Shown: positions 35,469 through 45,509, numbered from the stretch's first letter. The stretch is 64,000 bases of DNA from Micavibrio sp. UBA2638 (GCA_002359735.1 DENS01000002.1:262981-326980), one strand, 5' to 3'. Made by a program: numbers and translations. The notes: a model not told the origin generated them from the letters alone.

Positions 35469-36580
35469 GCACACAAAAACCATATAAACTTCTTCTACTT
35501 CCCGGTGATGGAATTGGTCACGAGGTTATGGCCGAGGTCAAAAAGCTGATTAACTGGCTGGAAAGCAATTCCGACCTGACATTTGAATGCCAGGATGATC
35601 ATATTGGCGGCGCGGCCTATGATGCGTATGGCCATCCTTTTGCCGATCAAACTCTGGAAAAAGCCCGAAAAAGCGATGCCATAATTATGGGCGCGGTTGG
35701 CGGCCCCAAATGGGATGATACCCCCTATGACCTGCGTCCCGAGGCCGGTTTGCTTCGCCTTCGTAAAGAACTGGGTTTATTCGCCAATTTGCGCCCCGCC
35801 ATCGTTTTTGATGCGCTTGTCGATGCCTCAAGTCTGAAACCGGACATTGTTCGCGGTCTGGATATTTTAATTGTACGGGAATTAACCGGCGGCGTCTATT
35901 TTGGTGAACCGCGCGGCATTGAAGATCTTGGCGACGGTAAACGCCGCGGCTTTAACACCCAAACATATACAACCGATGAAATTACCCGCATCGGCGCGGT
36001 TGCCTTTGATCTTGCGCGGAAACGCGGCAACAAAGTGACATCATGTGAAAAAGCCAACGTCATGGAAAGCGGCAAGCTCTGGCGTGAAGAAATCACGGCC
36101 CTGCACGCCAAAGAGTTTTCCGATGTGACACTGGAACACATGTATGCCGATAACTGCGCCATGCAGCTTCTACGGCATCCGTCACAGTTTGATGTGATTG
36201 TAACGGATAATCTTTTCGGCGATATCTTATCCGACGAAGCGGCCATGTTAACCGGGTCATTAGGGATGTTGCCGTCGGCCTCGCTTGGCGCGCCGGGCGT
36301 TCCGGGATTGTACGAGCCCGTACATGGCTCCGCCCCTGATATTGCCGGCCAAGGCAAAGCCAACCCACTAGCGACGCTTCTCAGCTTCTCTATGGCGCTG
36401 CGTTACTCGCTGGATGAAGGGGAATGGGCTGATAAAATTGAACAGGCGGCGCAAAGCGTGTTAAACAGTGGCACCCGCACCGCCGATATTATGGCCGGTG
36501 GATGCACCCAAATCACAACGTCCGAAATGGGCGATGCCCTGATCAAAGAGCTGTCGAATTCTCTGGCAAAGGCGGCCTGA
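35465..36580 (+). CDS. leuB: 3-isopropylmalate dehydrogenase
   Basis: 371 residues from the ATG at 35465. Oxidatively decarboxylates 3-isopropylmalate with NAD. LLLPGDGIGHEVM, GAVGGPKWDD, LRLRKELGLFANLRPA, VRELTGGVYFGEPRG, the active-site MYADNCAMQL, and DNLFGDILSDEAAML with GSAPDIAGQGKANP are all present. The start overlaps the MFS stop by four bases. A strong terminator follows and separates it from the convergent pilin gene. leuA is not in the window. Confidence 0.97.
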   Translation: MSTQKPYKLLLLPGDGIGHEVMAEVKKLINWLESNSDLTFECQDDHIGGAAYDAYGHPFADQTLEKARKSDAIIMGAVGGPKWDDTPYDLRPEAGLLRLRKELGLFANLRPAIVFDALVDASSLKPDIVRGLDILIVRELTGGVYFGEPRGIEDLGDGKRRGFNTQTYTTDEITRIGAVAFDLARKRGNKVTSCEKANVMESGKLWREEITALHAKEFSDVTLEHMYADNCAMQLLRHPSQFDVIVTDNLFGDILSDEAAMLTGSLGMLPSASLGAPGVPGLYEPVHGSAPDIAGQGKANPLATLLSFSMALRYSLDEGEWADKIEQAAQSVLNSGTRTADIMAGGCTQITTSEMGDALIKELSNSLAKAA

Positions 36581-36633
36581 TCCGCTGCAATTGCGGGCCG
36601 TTTCCATTATTTACAAAGAATGTACAAAGAACA

Positions 36634-36663
36634 AAAAGCCCGGCGGTAATGCCGGGCTTTTCA
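36634..36663 (+). terminator. Terminator after leuB (probably bidirectional)
   Basis: AAAAGCCCGGC (36634-36644) pairs perfectly with GCCGGGCTTTT (36651-36661) over a 6-base loop. It has Ts on both strands, so it likely also ends the convergent pilin transcript. Confidence 0.9.
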
Positions 36664-36692
36664 TTTCATTATTGCGCTATACGTAAAACGTA

Positions 36693-37424
36693 TTAGCCTT
36701 GAATGCGAACGAACAGGTAACAACCATCCGGGTTACCACCTTCATCGTACACACCGGCGGCGGCTTCACATGTACCATCGAATGTGAAAACTGAACCTGT
36801 GTCAGAAGAACCGTCATCCATTTTGGCATCAATACGTGCGGCCTGAGCAGCAGTCAATGGACCGTTACCGGCTGAAGGAGCCGCAGCAGCTTCACGGATT
36901 GACAGATAATGTCCACCAGAAGCTGTACCGTTGTTACCCAAACCACCGGCAGGCGCATAACCAACGACGTAACCGCCACCACCGATTGATGTTTCAGGCA
37001 AACCAGAACCAAAAATCACATCATTCTGGTTTTGCACGCCAGTGATCAATTCAGCGGCCGCCAGATGAACGAAGAATCTTTGTGCCTCAGAACCGGCGGC
37101 AACAACGGCATCAGGTGCCGTTGCAATGCGGCCATCGGGCGCAGCATTCGCAATATTACATGGCGCGGCGTTACAGTTTGGCAGACGAACGCCAGGATTG
37201 GCCATATCACCCGGCAAGGCGCGGTAAGAATCACGGAAAGTAGAAACAGCCGCATCCAGACCTTGTGCCTGCGTAATCGTTGACGCCACCTGGGCATTTG
37301 TGATCAATTCCTGACCTTTCAGGATACCGCCGATCAAAAGACCGACAATGATCATCACAACCGCAAGTTCAACAAGGGTAAAACCCTTTTGGCCTTTGCG
37401 GTTCTTTAGGTTTAGTTTTTTCAT
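36693..37424 (-). CDS. Type IV pilin-like prepilin
   Basis: 243 residues. The class III signal is KGQKG/FTLVELAVVMIIVGLL: cleavage by prepilin peptidase after G14, mature F1, the conserved Glu at mature position 5 and one N-terminal hydrophobic helix. The globular part is Ala/Gly-rich with two cysteine pairs (LPNCNAAPC, GTCEAAAG...GCYLF). AGAGGAG lies 8 bases before the ATG, a strong start. It stands at the end of a large minus-strand pilus cluster; its own upstream gap suggests separate transcription. Confidence 0.93.
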   Translation of the reverse strand: MKKLNLKNRKGQKGFTLVELAVVMIIVGLLIGGILKGQELITNAQVASTITQAQGLDAAVSTFRDSYRALPGDMANPGVRLPNCNAAPCNIANAAPDGRIATAPDAVVAAGSEAQRFFVHLAAAELITGVQNQNDVIFGSGLPETSIGGGGYVVGYAPAGGLGNNGTASGGHYLSIREAAAAPSAGNGPLTAAQAARIDAKMDDGSSDTGSVFTFDGTCEAAAGVYDEGGNPDGCYLFVRIQG

Positions 37425-37667
37425 TAAGATTTCTCCTCTACAAGTTTTTTGAATCAAATGAAGTACAAGTATACATTCATCCCGGTACAAAATATACCCC
37501 TGCATATTCACACTTTTTTTCATTAGCATGACCTAATAAGCAAGCCATACTCCTTACTATCGCACTAAAAACCTAAACAGAATCTTAACAAAAAACAGCT
37601 TGGGGGCCGATGCGGGCAAAACAAATGCTCAAAACAACAAATTGATAAGGTTAAGGGGGGCGCAGCC

Positions 37668-38741
37668 TTATTTTTTAACCATATTTTTACGATATGCGGA
37701 CGGGGTCTCACCGGCAATTTCACGAAAAACACGGTTAAAGGTGGCAATGGAATTAAATCCTGTCTCCTCGGCGATCACTTTTATGGAGGCCGATGTATCT
37801 CGCAATAGATTTTTAGCGTCCGCCACGCGGTATTCATTAATCAATTGTGGTAATGATTTACCGAAATAGGCATTAATCACGTTTGATATTTGAAATTCCG
37901 ATACCCCCAGCTCCCTTGATAACTCACTGCGCCCATATCCCGGTTCGTGATAGATTTTTTCGTATTCCAACAGCCCCTTAACACGCTCAGCCAGGCGTAA
38001 ATCCTCATCACTCAGGGCGCTTTCATGCGGCCCGGCCCCGTCCTTCCATAACGTTTGCGGATAAACGCGAAACAAACTGGTCGTCACAAGATAAATAAAC
38101 ACAAGCCCCAACAATGTTCGGATTCGGGAAATCGCCTCCTCCGGCAAATCGGTATTAAAATGCGCCAGCATCAGCATCAGGAAGAAAATGTTATTGATGA
38201 GAATCGTCAGGATTAGCCAGTAACGCTCCTGACCGAATTTTTCGCGGCGCGCCTGCCTGAACATATCTTTCTTGATCCACAGAAACAACAGGCTCATGCC
38301 CCCTGCAATCATATTGGTCAAGATGAGCCACAGACGAAAATCTGCGCAGAACGCAATATCGGTATCAACGCATGCCGCGGTTACATGCGCCAAAGCGTAG
38401 GCCCCGAACAATGCAAAAAACGGGAAGGCAAGAACGGCATAATACCAGCCGATTCCCCCTTGGTTTTTTTGCGCAATTTGCAGGACCACCAAGACGCTGA
38501 GCGGCGGCCCCGCAAACCATAACATCAAGCCATATAAGTCATAGTAATCAGAGCCGTCTTCCAAAAAACGCTGAGCAAAGTCAAGAAAGAAGGCGGCGCC
38601 CAGCACAATAAAATATAAAAAAGGAATGCCTGCGTTTTTTAACTTATCGGCGCGGAAGGCCATATAAACAAGAATATAGATACATTGCACCACCCCGATA
38701 AACGAAAAAATCTCTGGAATGCTAAACTGTATCGTATCCAT
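37668..38741 (-). CDS. Membrane-embedded AraC-family transcriptional regulator
   Basis: 357 residues. Six or seven hydrophobic helices cover about residues 8-230 (FSFIGVVQCIYILVYMAF, FLYFIVLGAAFFL and others). A cytoplasmic AraC/XylS HTH domain follows (SELSRELGVSEFQISNVINAYFG, ASIKVIAEETGFNSIATFNRVF, TPSAYRKN). Such proteins sense at the membrane and bind DNA directly. It lies 9 bases after a membrane-anchored unknown in the pilus cluster and may regulate the adjacent genes or the pilin. Confidence 0.88.
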   Translation of the reverse strand: MDTIQFSIPEIFSFIGVVQCIYILVYMAFRADKLKNAGIPFLYFIVLGAAFFLDFAQRFLEDGSDYYDLYGLMLWFAGPPLSVLVVLQIAQKNQGGIGWYYAVLAFPFFALFGAYALAHVTAACVDTDIAFCADFRLWLILTNMIAGGMSLLFLWIKKDMFRQARREKFGQERYWLILTILINNIFFLMLMLAHFNTDLPEEAISRIRTLLGLVFIYLVTTSLFRVYPQTLWKDGAGPHESALSDEDLRLAERVKGLLEYEKIYHEPGYGRSELSRELGVSEFQISNVINAYFGKSLPQLINEYRVADAKNLLRDTSASIKVIAEETGFNSIATFNRVFREIAGETPSAYRKNMVKK

Positions 38742-38750
38742 GATTTGATC

Positions 38751-39482
38751 TTATTGATTTTCCAGTTGCTTGCATAATGGATTCAAGCTGGCCTGCGCCG
38801 GATCCAGAATTTGAAAACAAATATAATCAATCAAAAACAGCATTTCCTGGGGGTCCATATTCGCCTGTTCAGTCTCCAGTGTTTGCAGCATAATCTCCAG
38901 GGCGGCCTCTTTTTCACCGCTGGCATTCATCAGCATCACATTCATATTTTTGGCCCAGACAGGAAGATCAACCCCCTTTAGCTGCAACGCGCTCAGCTTA
39001 CCAGATAATTCAAGCGCCCATTCCGGGTCTTGCAACCGGTAATGCGCAAGAAATACGGCCTGCGCAAGCCAGCGCCATTTATGATCAACGCCGCCCGCCC
39101 CTATTGTTTCCAAATACCGAATGAGGGGCGGCAACATATCAGGGTTTTGCACTGCGCTAAAATAATAAGCCGCCAGATATGGAACCATATTTGACCGGCT
39201 GTCCAAACGGCTCTCTAATAAAAACCAGTCACTAAGGGCATCATAATCATAGTCATGCAACGGTGTTGAACGCCCCCCGCTATCGCCTAGATTTTGAAGC
39301 ATAAGCGCAATATTACGATAGGCAAATTGCTCATCCCCCAGCCCAAAGGCGCTCGCCACTTTATCTGACGGGACGGGGGGCACATTCGCCCATTCTGCCT
39401 GTGTATGCCGAAAAAGCATCCAGAACAGCAGATTCAGGATAAGACAGACACCAAATAAAATTTTCACATGATGATAGGTCAC
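38751..39482 (-). CDS. Membrane-anchored helical-repeat hypothetical protein
   Basis: 243 residues. One N-terminal transmembrane helix (VKILFGVCLILNLLFWMLF) is followed by a helix-rich domain that could be TPR-like (WLAQAVFLAHYRLQDPEWALELSGKL, EAALEIMLQTLETEQ). It starts 8 bases after the ABC-2 permease stop and precedes the AraC regulator, so the three are probably co-transcribed. It may be an accessory subunit of the ABC system. Family not recognised. Confidence 0.7.
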   Translation of the reverse strand: MTYHHVKILFGVCLILNLLFWMLFRHTQAEWANVPPVPSDKVASAFGLGDEQFAYRNIALMLQNLGDSGGRSTPLHDYDYDALSDWFLLESRLDSRSNMVPYLAAYYFSAVQNPDMLPPLIRYLETIGAGGVDHKWRWLAQAVFLAHYRLQDPEWALELSGKLSALQLKGVDLPVWAKNMNVMLMNASGEKEAALEIMLQTLETEQANMDPQEMLFLIDYICFQILDPAQASLNPLCKQLENQ

Positions 39483-39490
39483 TGTCCCGC

Positions 39491-40258
39491 CTAGAATTGT
39501 CGCCGGATTAAATCAATGAGAGACGCGCTGAGCAGGAAAATACTGAATATAATCGACTGCGCAATGATAAAGGCCACCTGCGCCGGGGATTCAACACCAT
39601 AAACCAGCCAGGATGTCTGCCCCGCCAGATCAAGGCGCGGCAGAAATACAGATATAACCTGAAACAACGCGTTTAAATAGGGGGATAAGGCGTTAACATT
39701 AGAGAAGCTGTCGGTAATACCAAGGAATTGGCCGCTCATCCGGCAGAGCAGATAAAAGCCAAAACAAACCATGGCCGATGCCGAGGCGCTGGATAAGACC
39801 ATGGCAATAAACAGCGCCATATTCGCAATGACAATATATTCGGCCATAATTGTTAACGTCCATAATACCAAACCCATACCCGCCGATTGAATGGCAAAAC
39901 CATAGACAAGCAGGCCGCAAACCGCGCCCAAAAAGATAGCAATCAACGAAAATGCGAGAGAATATGACATCAGATACTGAATGCGGCCGATCGGGCGGGC
40001 CAGCATAAATTCAACATCCTTGGTATCAAACGATCGCCGAATAAAAAAGACAATAAAAAGAACAAGGCCAAGAACCCCGACTATACGCAAACCAGAGGCC
40101 AGAAAAACTTGCGTAAAGGCCGCCTGCTCAACGACCGCCGCACTGCCCATAAACATGGAAATTGCCGAGACAACCGCCATCGCCATAACAACGGTGAGGA
40201 GCAATCGATCACGAATTGCTCCCCACAATACATATAGAACTAACTGATATCCCATCAT
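39491..40258 (-). CDS. ABC-2-type permease
   Basis: 255 residues with six predicted membrane helices. The stretch RRSFDTKDVEFMLARPIGR between helices 2 and 3 is typical of ABC-2 permeases of the NosY/CcmB-like type. No ATPase is adjacent, but an ABC ATPase encoded at 46606-47352 in the same cluster lacks its own permease, so the two likely form one transporter. It follows the secretin gene by 20 bases. Confidence 0.8.
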   Translation of the reverse strand: MMGYQLVLYVLWGAIRDRLLLTVVMAMAVVSAISMFMGSAAVVEQAAFTQVFLASGLRIVGVLGLVLFIVFFIRRSFDTKDVEFMLARPIGRIQYLMSYSLAFSLIAIFLGAVCGLLVYGFAIQSAGMGLVLWTLTIMAEYIVIANMALFIAMVLSSASASAMVCFGFYLLCRMSGQFLGITDSFSNVNALSPYLNALFQVISVFLPRLDLAGQTSWLVYGVESPAQVAFIIAQSIIFSIFLLSASLIDLIRRQF

Positions 40259-40278
40259 GCTAAGTACATGTTCATATT

Positions 40279-42129
40279 TTACAGTTCAAAAGGTCTGCGG
40301 TCCCCTGAAAATTTGCGGTACAGGTCTTTGTCACTGTTATGGACATTGTTCCCGCCTTCGATAATGGTGGCCTTTAACAAGATAACCAATTCAGTTTTCT
40401 GAATAGCGTCACCGCGTTTTTTGAACAGGTTCCCAACAACCGGCAATTCACCAACGACAGGCACCGATTCGGTTGTTGATTGAACGCGGTCCTGTAACAA
40501 CCCGCCAAGAACAATTGCCTGACCAGAGTTAACCTTAATCACAGAATCAATCTCTTGAACATTTAATTCAGGAATTAACGATACAATATCGGCCGAAATG
40601 AATGACACGGCCGGGTCTTGTTCCTGATTGACAATACGCGTAATCGTCGGACGCAACGCCAATGAAACGGTTCCCTCATCCAGATTAATAGATGGTATGA
40701 CGTTTACAAGCACCCCTTCCGGCACGTTACGAATTTCAGAATCAATTTCAATGGTATCACCCTGCTCATTGATTCCTTGTGTACGATCGATATCAATCTC
40801 AAAGAACACCTGATTGGTTGCCACGTTCATAACCGCCGACTGATTATTCAGCACCGTCAAACGCGGGCTCGCCAGCGCTTTAACCGTTCCAAAGCCCTGT
40901 ATGGCCTGTAAGATGGCCTCAATATCATTCCCCAAAATCGCCGCCAGGAAGTTACTGTTCGTTGCGGACGATGAAGTGGAAATATCAAGATTCGGACGAT
41001 TGGAAACAATGCTTTGTGGATTCAAAAGCGTGCCAGTGCCCTGATTGATCGGGCCGGTAAAGCGCAAATATCCTTCACCGCCCAGCGCGCCAATCACATT
41101 CCAGTCAATACCGGCCGAGAATTGATCATCCAGACCAACCTCAAGGATTTTGGCTTCGATTAAAACTTGTGACGTCACAGACCTACGGACGTCATTCAGA
41201 TATTCGTGCAATTCTTTGTGGGCCTTTTCATTGGCGTGAACGGTAATCAAACCGGCCTGTTTGTTCACGGCGAATGAAAATTCACTTTCAGCAGCGGCGC
41301 CGCCAGCCCCATTTCCGGCAGACAAGCCATCATCAATCGGCAAAGAACCAACATTCAGCTCCACATCCGGCGGCGAAACATTCACCTGACCATCCTGACC
41401 GGAAGAAACCGGAACGACCTCAGGGTTCCGTTGAGCCGATGTAATGCGCGGATCATTGGTCGTGCGCAATGAGCGGTTAGCCGCATTGCCTAGAATCTGG
41501 CCCACATTGGCCTCCAGTTCCCCCCAGAAATCAGCCTCACTTGTTGTGGCGGCCTCAAACGTTGATCCGGTATCAGCCCCATCCCCGGAAACAACAGCAA
41601 TGTTATTCCGCACAGATCCGGTATTGGAACGAACATAATTCAGGTAATCAATTTTATATGTTTTGTTGTATGGGGTATCGACCTCAATGCGCAAAACCTC
41701 ATCATCAAATTTATAGCGCAAACCAGCCATATCGGCGATCCGTTCTATCACCTGATCAAACGGACGTTCACGCGCGGTAAAAATAATGGCACCGCGAATA
41801 TTCGGATCTAACTCCAAATCATAATCCGCCTGCTCCGCCAGTTCATACAGCACATCACGCAATGGTACATTCTGATTCACAGATAGAGACACCAATGGTG
41901 ACGGTTTTGCCTGCCCAATTTCTTCGGATACGTAAGGCTGGAAAGCCGGTATAGAATCCCCGGCGCGGCTTGATTCGTTTATTTCGGGATCACGCGGCGC
42001 AAGCGCATCGCGGTAATCTTGAATTTCCATCCCTCCGGCACGGTCAGTCTTTAGCGTATTGGTAGCAAGATCACAAGCGCCAAGCGACACCAATGCCAAA
42101 CTGCAGAGTGCGGCCTTTCGTATATTCAT
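40279..42129 (-). CDS. mshL: Outer-membrane secretin, MshL-type (type IV pilus)
   Basis: 616 residues. The lipoprotein signal ends LVSLGAC (C19). Periplasmic N domains include a short STN-like segment (LRDVLYELAEQADYDLELDP, RERPFDQVIERIADMAGLRY). The secretin domain carries SQVLIEAKILEVGLDDQFSAGIDW, NNQSAVMNVATNQVFFE and the C-terminal VNSGQAIVLGGLLQDR. It forms the outer-membrane pore for the pilus. A start at 42165 has GGGGAC upstream and would add 12 residues; 42129 is chosen for the lipobox distance. Confidence 0.93.
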   Translation of the reverse strand: MNIRKAALCSLALVSLGACDLATNTLKTDRAGGMEIQDYRDALAPRDPEINESSRAGDSIPAFQPYVSEEIGQAKPSPLVSLSVNQNVPLRDVLYELAEQADYDLELDPNIRGAIIFTARERPFDQVIERIADMAGLRYKFDDEVLRIEVDTPYNKTYKIDYLNYVRSNTGSVRNNIAVVSGDGADTGSTFEAATTSEADFWGELEANVGQILGNAANRSLRTTNDPRITSAQRNPEVVPVSSGQDGQVNVSPPDVELNVGSLPIDDGLSAGNGAGGAAAESEFSFAVNKQAGLITVHANEKAHKELHEYLNDVRRSVTSQVLIEAKILEVGLDDQFSAGIDWNVIGALGGEGYLRFTGPINQGTGTLLNPQSIVSNRPNLDISTSSSATNSNFLAAILGNDIEAILQAIQGFGTVKALASPRLTVLNNQSAVMNVATNQVFFEIDIDRTQGINEQGDTIEIDSEIRNVPEGVLVNVIPSINLDEGTVSLALRPTITRIVNQEQDPAVSFISADIVSLIPELNVQEIDSVIKVNSGQAIVLGGLLQDRVQSTTESVPVVGELPVVGNLFKKRGDAIQKTELVILLKATIIEGGNNVHNSDKDLYRKFSGDRRPFEL

Positions 42130-42276
42130 AGGAAAAGTATCTTGAAAAAGAGATAGATTGATCATTCTTAATTGTCCCCGGAGGAAGTTGGATAGGTATT
42201 ATTGATTTACTGTTTCCATTAGACCATAGCGAATCCATGCATGCAATAGACTATTAAGCGCTATAAACAGAGAAAA

Positions 42277-43419
42277 CTACTCACTGAACGACAGGCGCGA
42301 TGTATCCAGCGAAGACAAGGTATCACTATCCCCGCTACCGATATCACCAGACAATTTGGCCTGCTGGACCTTGATTTTCATATCAGATGGTTTGTCCGAA
42401 TTGCTAATGACCATATCTTCGGAAATAAGTCCGTCCCGGTAGAGTTGCAGTAAGGACTGATCGAACGTGCACATACCCAGCGTATTATTCTGTTCCATTA
42501 CATCGCGTATCTTGCTGATCTCGCCCTTCAGGATCAATTCCCGCACCAACCCCTGATTAATCATGACCTCGATAGCCGGAACCAGCCCCCCCTTGATAGA
42601 GGGCAAAAGACGTTGAGAGATAATGGCTTTTAGATTGGTCGATAAATTCAATCGCACCTGATTGTGATAATCTTCAGGAAACAAGTTTACGATCCGTTCA
42701 ATGGCCTGATAGGAATTATTTGTATGTATGGTTGATAAGCATAAATGCCCTGTTTCAGAGACGGTTAAGGCCTGTTCCATCACCTCACGGTCCCGGATCT
42801 CCCCCACCAGAATAACATCAGGGCGCTGACGCAATGAGTTTTTCATCGCAATCTGAAAAGAATCCGTGTCGACGCCAACTTCCCGCTGGGTAACAACACA
42901 TTGCTTGTGTTCATGAAAATATTCAATCGGGTCTTCAATGGTAATAATATGCCCGGATTCATTTGTATTACGGTAATCCACCATGGCGGCCAATGTCGTG
43001 GACTTACCCGATCCAGTCATACCGGTCAGAAGCACGAGCCCGCGTTTTTCCAGGGACAATTTCTCCATAATCTGCGGTAAACGCAAATCACCAAAGCTAG
43101 GGATTGTTGTAATAATACGGCGTATAACAAGAGCCGGAAACTGCCTCTGACGCAAGACATTAACACGAAACCTTCCATGCGCGCCCATATCCAGGGCTGT
43201 GTTCAGCTCCATTGTCGCTTCATATTCGCGCTTTTGGCGCCCTGTCAGCATTGAGTTTAATATTTCTTGAATATCGTCCGGGCTTAAAACATCTTCACCC
43301 AGCTTAACAAGGCCATTATCTCCGCGCAGACTTGGTGGAAAACCGACAGTCAGGTATAGATCACTGGCATTGTGATCTTTCATAGAACTCAGATATTGAA
43401 AAATTAGTGGTGCGTTCAA
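42277..43419 (-). CDS. pilU: PilU-type retraction ATPase
   Basis: 380 residues of the PilT/PilU family of hexameric ATPases that power pilus retraction. Walker A is GMTGSGKS (133-140, Met in place of the usual Pro), the Asp box ITIEDPIEYFHEHK, Walker B region VILVGEIRD and the His box TIHTNNSYQA. The GMTGSGKS form and the divergent C-terminus favour PilU over PilT. Its start overlaps the stop of the upstream pilT by four bases, so the pair is translationally coupled. Confidence 0.9.
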   Translation of the reverse strand: MNAPLIFQYLSSMKDHNASDLYLTVGFPPSLRGDNGLVKLGEDVLSPDDIQEILNSMLTGRQKREYEATMELNTALDMGAHGRFRVNVLRQRQFPALVIRRIITTIPSFGDLRLPQIMEKLSLEKRGLVLLTGMTGSGKSTTLAAMVDYRNTNESGHIITIEDPIEYFHEHKQCVVTQREVGVDTDSFQIAMKNSLRQRPDVILVGEIRDREVMEQALTVSETGHLCLSTIHTNNSYQAIERIVNLFPEDYHNQVRLNLSTNLKAIISQRLLPSIKGGLVPAIEVMINQGLVRELILKGEISKIRDVMEQNNTLGMCTFDQSLLQLYRDGLISEDMVISNSDKPSDMKIKVQQAKLSGDIGSGDSDTLSSLDTSRLSFSE

Positions 43420-44606
43420 AATGAATAATCCCCGCCATCTTGTCCGGCGCCGCCGGATGTTTTCTTGGCTCCGCCAACCGAAGGCGACGAGGACGGTGCT
43501 GAAATGCCAACATCTTCCCCGATTTTACCGCCCCCTAGAGACGCGGCGGCATAGCCTTCATCCTGTTCATCTTCCTGATCGGAAGCCTTCAGCATCGCCC
43601 TGCGCGCTTCGTCTTTGCTAACGATATCGGCTTCATATAGATCTTTAATCGTATCTTCCATTGTGATCATGCCGTAGCGGGATCCGGTTTGCATCATGGA
43701 GAATAGCTGCGGCACTTGATTTTCACGGATCAAATTCCGCACCGCATTGGTTCCGACAAGAATTTCAAACGCACCGACGCGCCCTCCGCCTTCTTTTTTA
43801 AGAAGCGTTTGCGCCACAACCCCTTGTAATGAACTGGCCAGCATCGCACGGATCATTTCTTTGTCCCCCGTGGGGAACACATCAATAATACGGTCAATGG
43901 TTTTCGGCGCAGAGTTAGAGTGCAATGTACCAAAAACCAGGTGTCCGGTTTCCGCAGCAGTCAACGCCAATGATATGGTTTCGTAATCACGCATCTCCCC
44001 CACCAGAATAACATCAGGGTCTTCACGCAATGCACTTTTCAAAGCCCTGGCAAAGGAATTGGTATCCGTGCCGACTTCACGGTGATTTACCAAACTGCGC
44101 TGTGAAGTATGAAAAAATTCAACCGGGTCTTCAATGGTCAAAATATGCTTCGCATGGTGCTGGTTAATATGATTAACCATAGAGGCCAGCGTTGTCGATT
44201 TACCGGAACCGGTTGGCCCTGTCACAAGAATAATGCCGCGTTCCAGATCGGCAAAACGTTTCATGACCGGCGGCAAGCCCAAATCATCCATTGATGGAAT
44301 TTCGGTTGGAATGGTACGAAATACAGCACAACTTCCTAGACGCGAGGTAAAGCCATTCACACGAAAACGCGCTTTTTCACCCAGCGCAATGGCAAAGTCC
44401 AGCTCCATATTCTTTTCGAAATCAGCGCGCTGGTCCTCTGTCATCACCGAATACAGCATGGTGCGGATATCATCACTGGACAGCGGATCGGATTTAACCT
44501 TTTTTAAAACACCGTTTGTGCGAATGATAGGCGGGCTGCCCGCGCTTAGGTGCAAGTCCGATGCTTCGTTTTGCATTGTGAATGCTAAAAGTTGCGTAAG
44601 ATCCAA
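43416..44606 (-). CDS. pilT: PilT-type retraction ATPase
   Basis: 396 residues. Walker A GPTGSGKS (130-137), Asp box LTIEDPVEFFH, Walker B VILVGEMRD and His box TLHSNSAPKTIDRI mark the PilT family, motors of pilus retraction and twitching. The C-terminus has an additional Gly/Ser-rich tail (GGAKKTSGGAGQDGG) not needed for activity. It is immediately followed by the overlapping pilU paralogue. The prepilin peptidase gene ends about 106 bases upstream. Confidence 0.93.
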   Translation of the reverse strand: MDLTQLLAFTMQNEASDLHLSAGSPPIIRTNGVLKKVKSDPLSSDDIRTMLYSVMTEDQRADFEKNMELDFAIALGEKARFRVNGFTSRLGSCAVFRTIPTEIPSMDDLGLPPVMKRFADLERGIILVTGPTGSGKSTTLASMVNHINQHHAKHILTIEDPVEFFHTSQRSLVNHREVGTDTNSFARALKSALREDPDVILVGEMRDYETISLALTAAETGHLVFGTLHSNSAPKTIDRIIDVFPTGDKEMIRAMLASSLQGVVAQTLLKKEGGGRVGAFEILVGTNAVRNLIRENQVPQLFSMMQTGSRYGMITMEDTIKDLYEADIVSKDEARRAMLKASDQEDEQDEGYAAASLGGGKIGEDVGISAPSSSPSVGGAKKTSGGAGQDGGDYSF

Positions 44607-44712
44607 GATAGTCCCCCGGGTGTCAGTTCAAGTATTAGTTATATCGTAAAAGTATAAACGGAATGTAAACTCTGGTGATAATTTTACAGCTTTTCTGCCG
44701 CGATGAGAACAC

Positions 44713-45504
44713 TCATATGAATAAAAGTACAAAAAAGGCCAAAATTAGGGCCGGACCGAATGGAAAAGCGGCCCCTTTTCCGGCCAACCGCCACGCAAGT
44801 CCAAATACTATGCCCAATGCTCCCGACAAAATTGCAAAATAGCTGAGCTTGGCAAGGCCAAGCCACATGCCAATCGCCGCAAATAATTTTACATCCCCAA
44901 AGCCAAGCACCTCTTTTTTTAGAACTTTGCCAACAACAATACCCAAAATCCAGGCAAACAGGCCAAAGCCTGCCCCGCCAATCACAACAAAATCAAAAAC
45001 ATGCCCGGCATTTACAAATGACATCATCCAGTAAAGCCCCCAATGGAGCAGGCCAAGCAAGCCAACACCCATCACCAGTTCATCCGGCAAAATATAATGT
45101 TCGGCATCAATAAAAATCAGAGCAACCAAAACAGGGACCAAAAGGTATAGCGCCAAAAATGGCCAAGCCAAACCAAAGCCGCTATAAACGGCCAAAAACC
45201 CGGCAACACATGTCAATTCTGCCAAGGGATACATTATTGATATTTTTGCGTGACAATGACGGCATTTGCCGCGTAGCATCGCCCAGGATAGAACCGGAAT
45301 TAAATCCCTGACGGCTAGGGTATGATTACAATGCGGACATGCCGAACGGCAGGCCTGCGTTTGCCCCCCTTTTTTGTAATAAAACCACGGTAGATCACGG
45401 GGAATGCGATAAATTAGGGCGCTGGCAAAGCTGCCAAAAACAACCCCCATAAATATGACAGCAAGATATTCTAGAAAAACCAGCTCACCCGGAATGGCCA
45501 TCAT
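44713..45504 (-). CDS. pilD: Prepilin peptidase / N-methyltransferase
   Basis: 263 residues, polytopic membrane aspartic protease that cleaves prepilins after the G/F junction and methylates the new N-terminus. The cytoplasmic N-terminal domain has the zinc-binding CPHC and CRHC pairs. Catalytic aspartates lie in IFIDAEHYILPD and GFGDVKLFAAIG. It starts 5 bases after the TPR gene stop. Its substrate here is likely the prepilin at 36693-37424. Confidence 0.95.
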   Translation of the reverse strand: MMAIPGELVFLEYLAVIFMGVVFGSFASALIYRIPRDLPWFYYKKGGQTQACRSACPHCNHTLAVRDLIPVLSWAMLRGKCRHCHAKISIMYPLAELTCVAGFLAVYSGFGLAWPFLALYLLVPVLVALIFIDAEHYILPDELVMGVGLLGLLHWGLYWMMSFVNAGHVFDFVVIGGAGFGLFAWILGIVVGKVLKKEVLGFGDVKLFAAIGMWLGLAKLSYFAILSGALGIVFGLAWRLAGKGAAFPFGPALILAFFVLLFI

Positions 45505-45509
45505 GGCGC

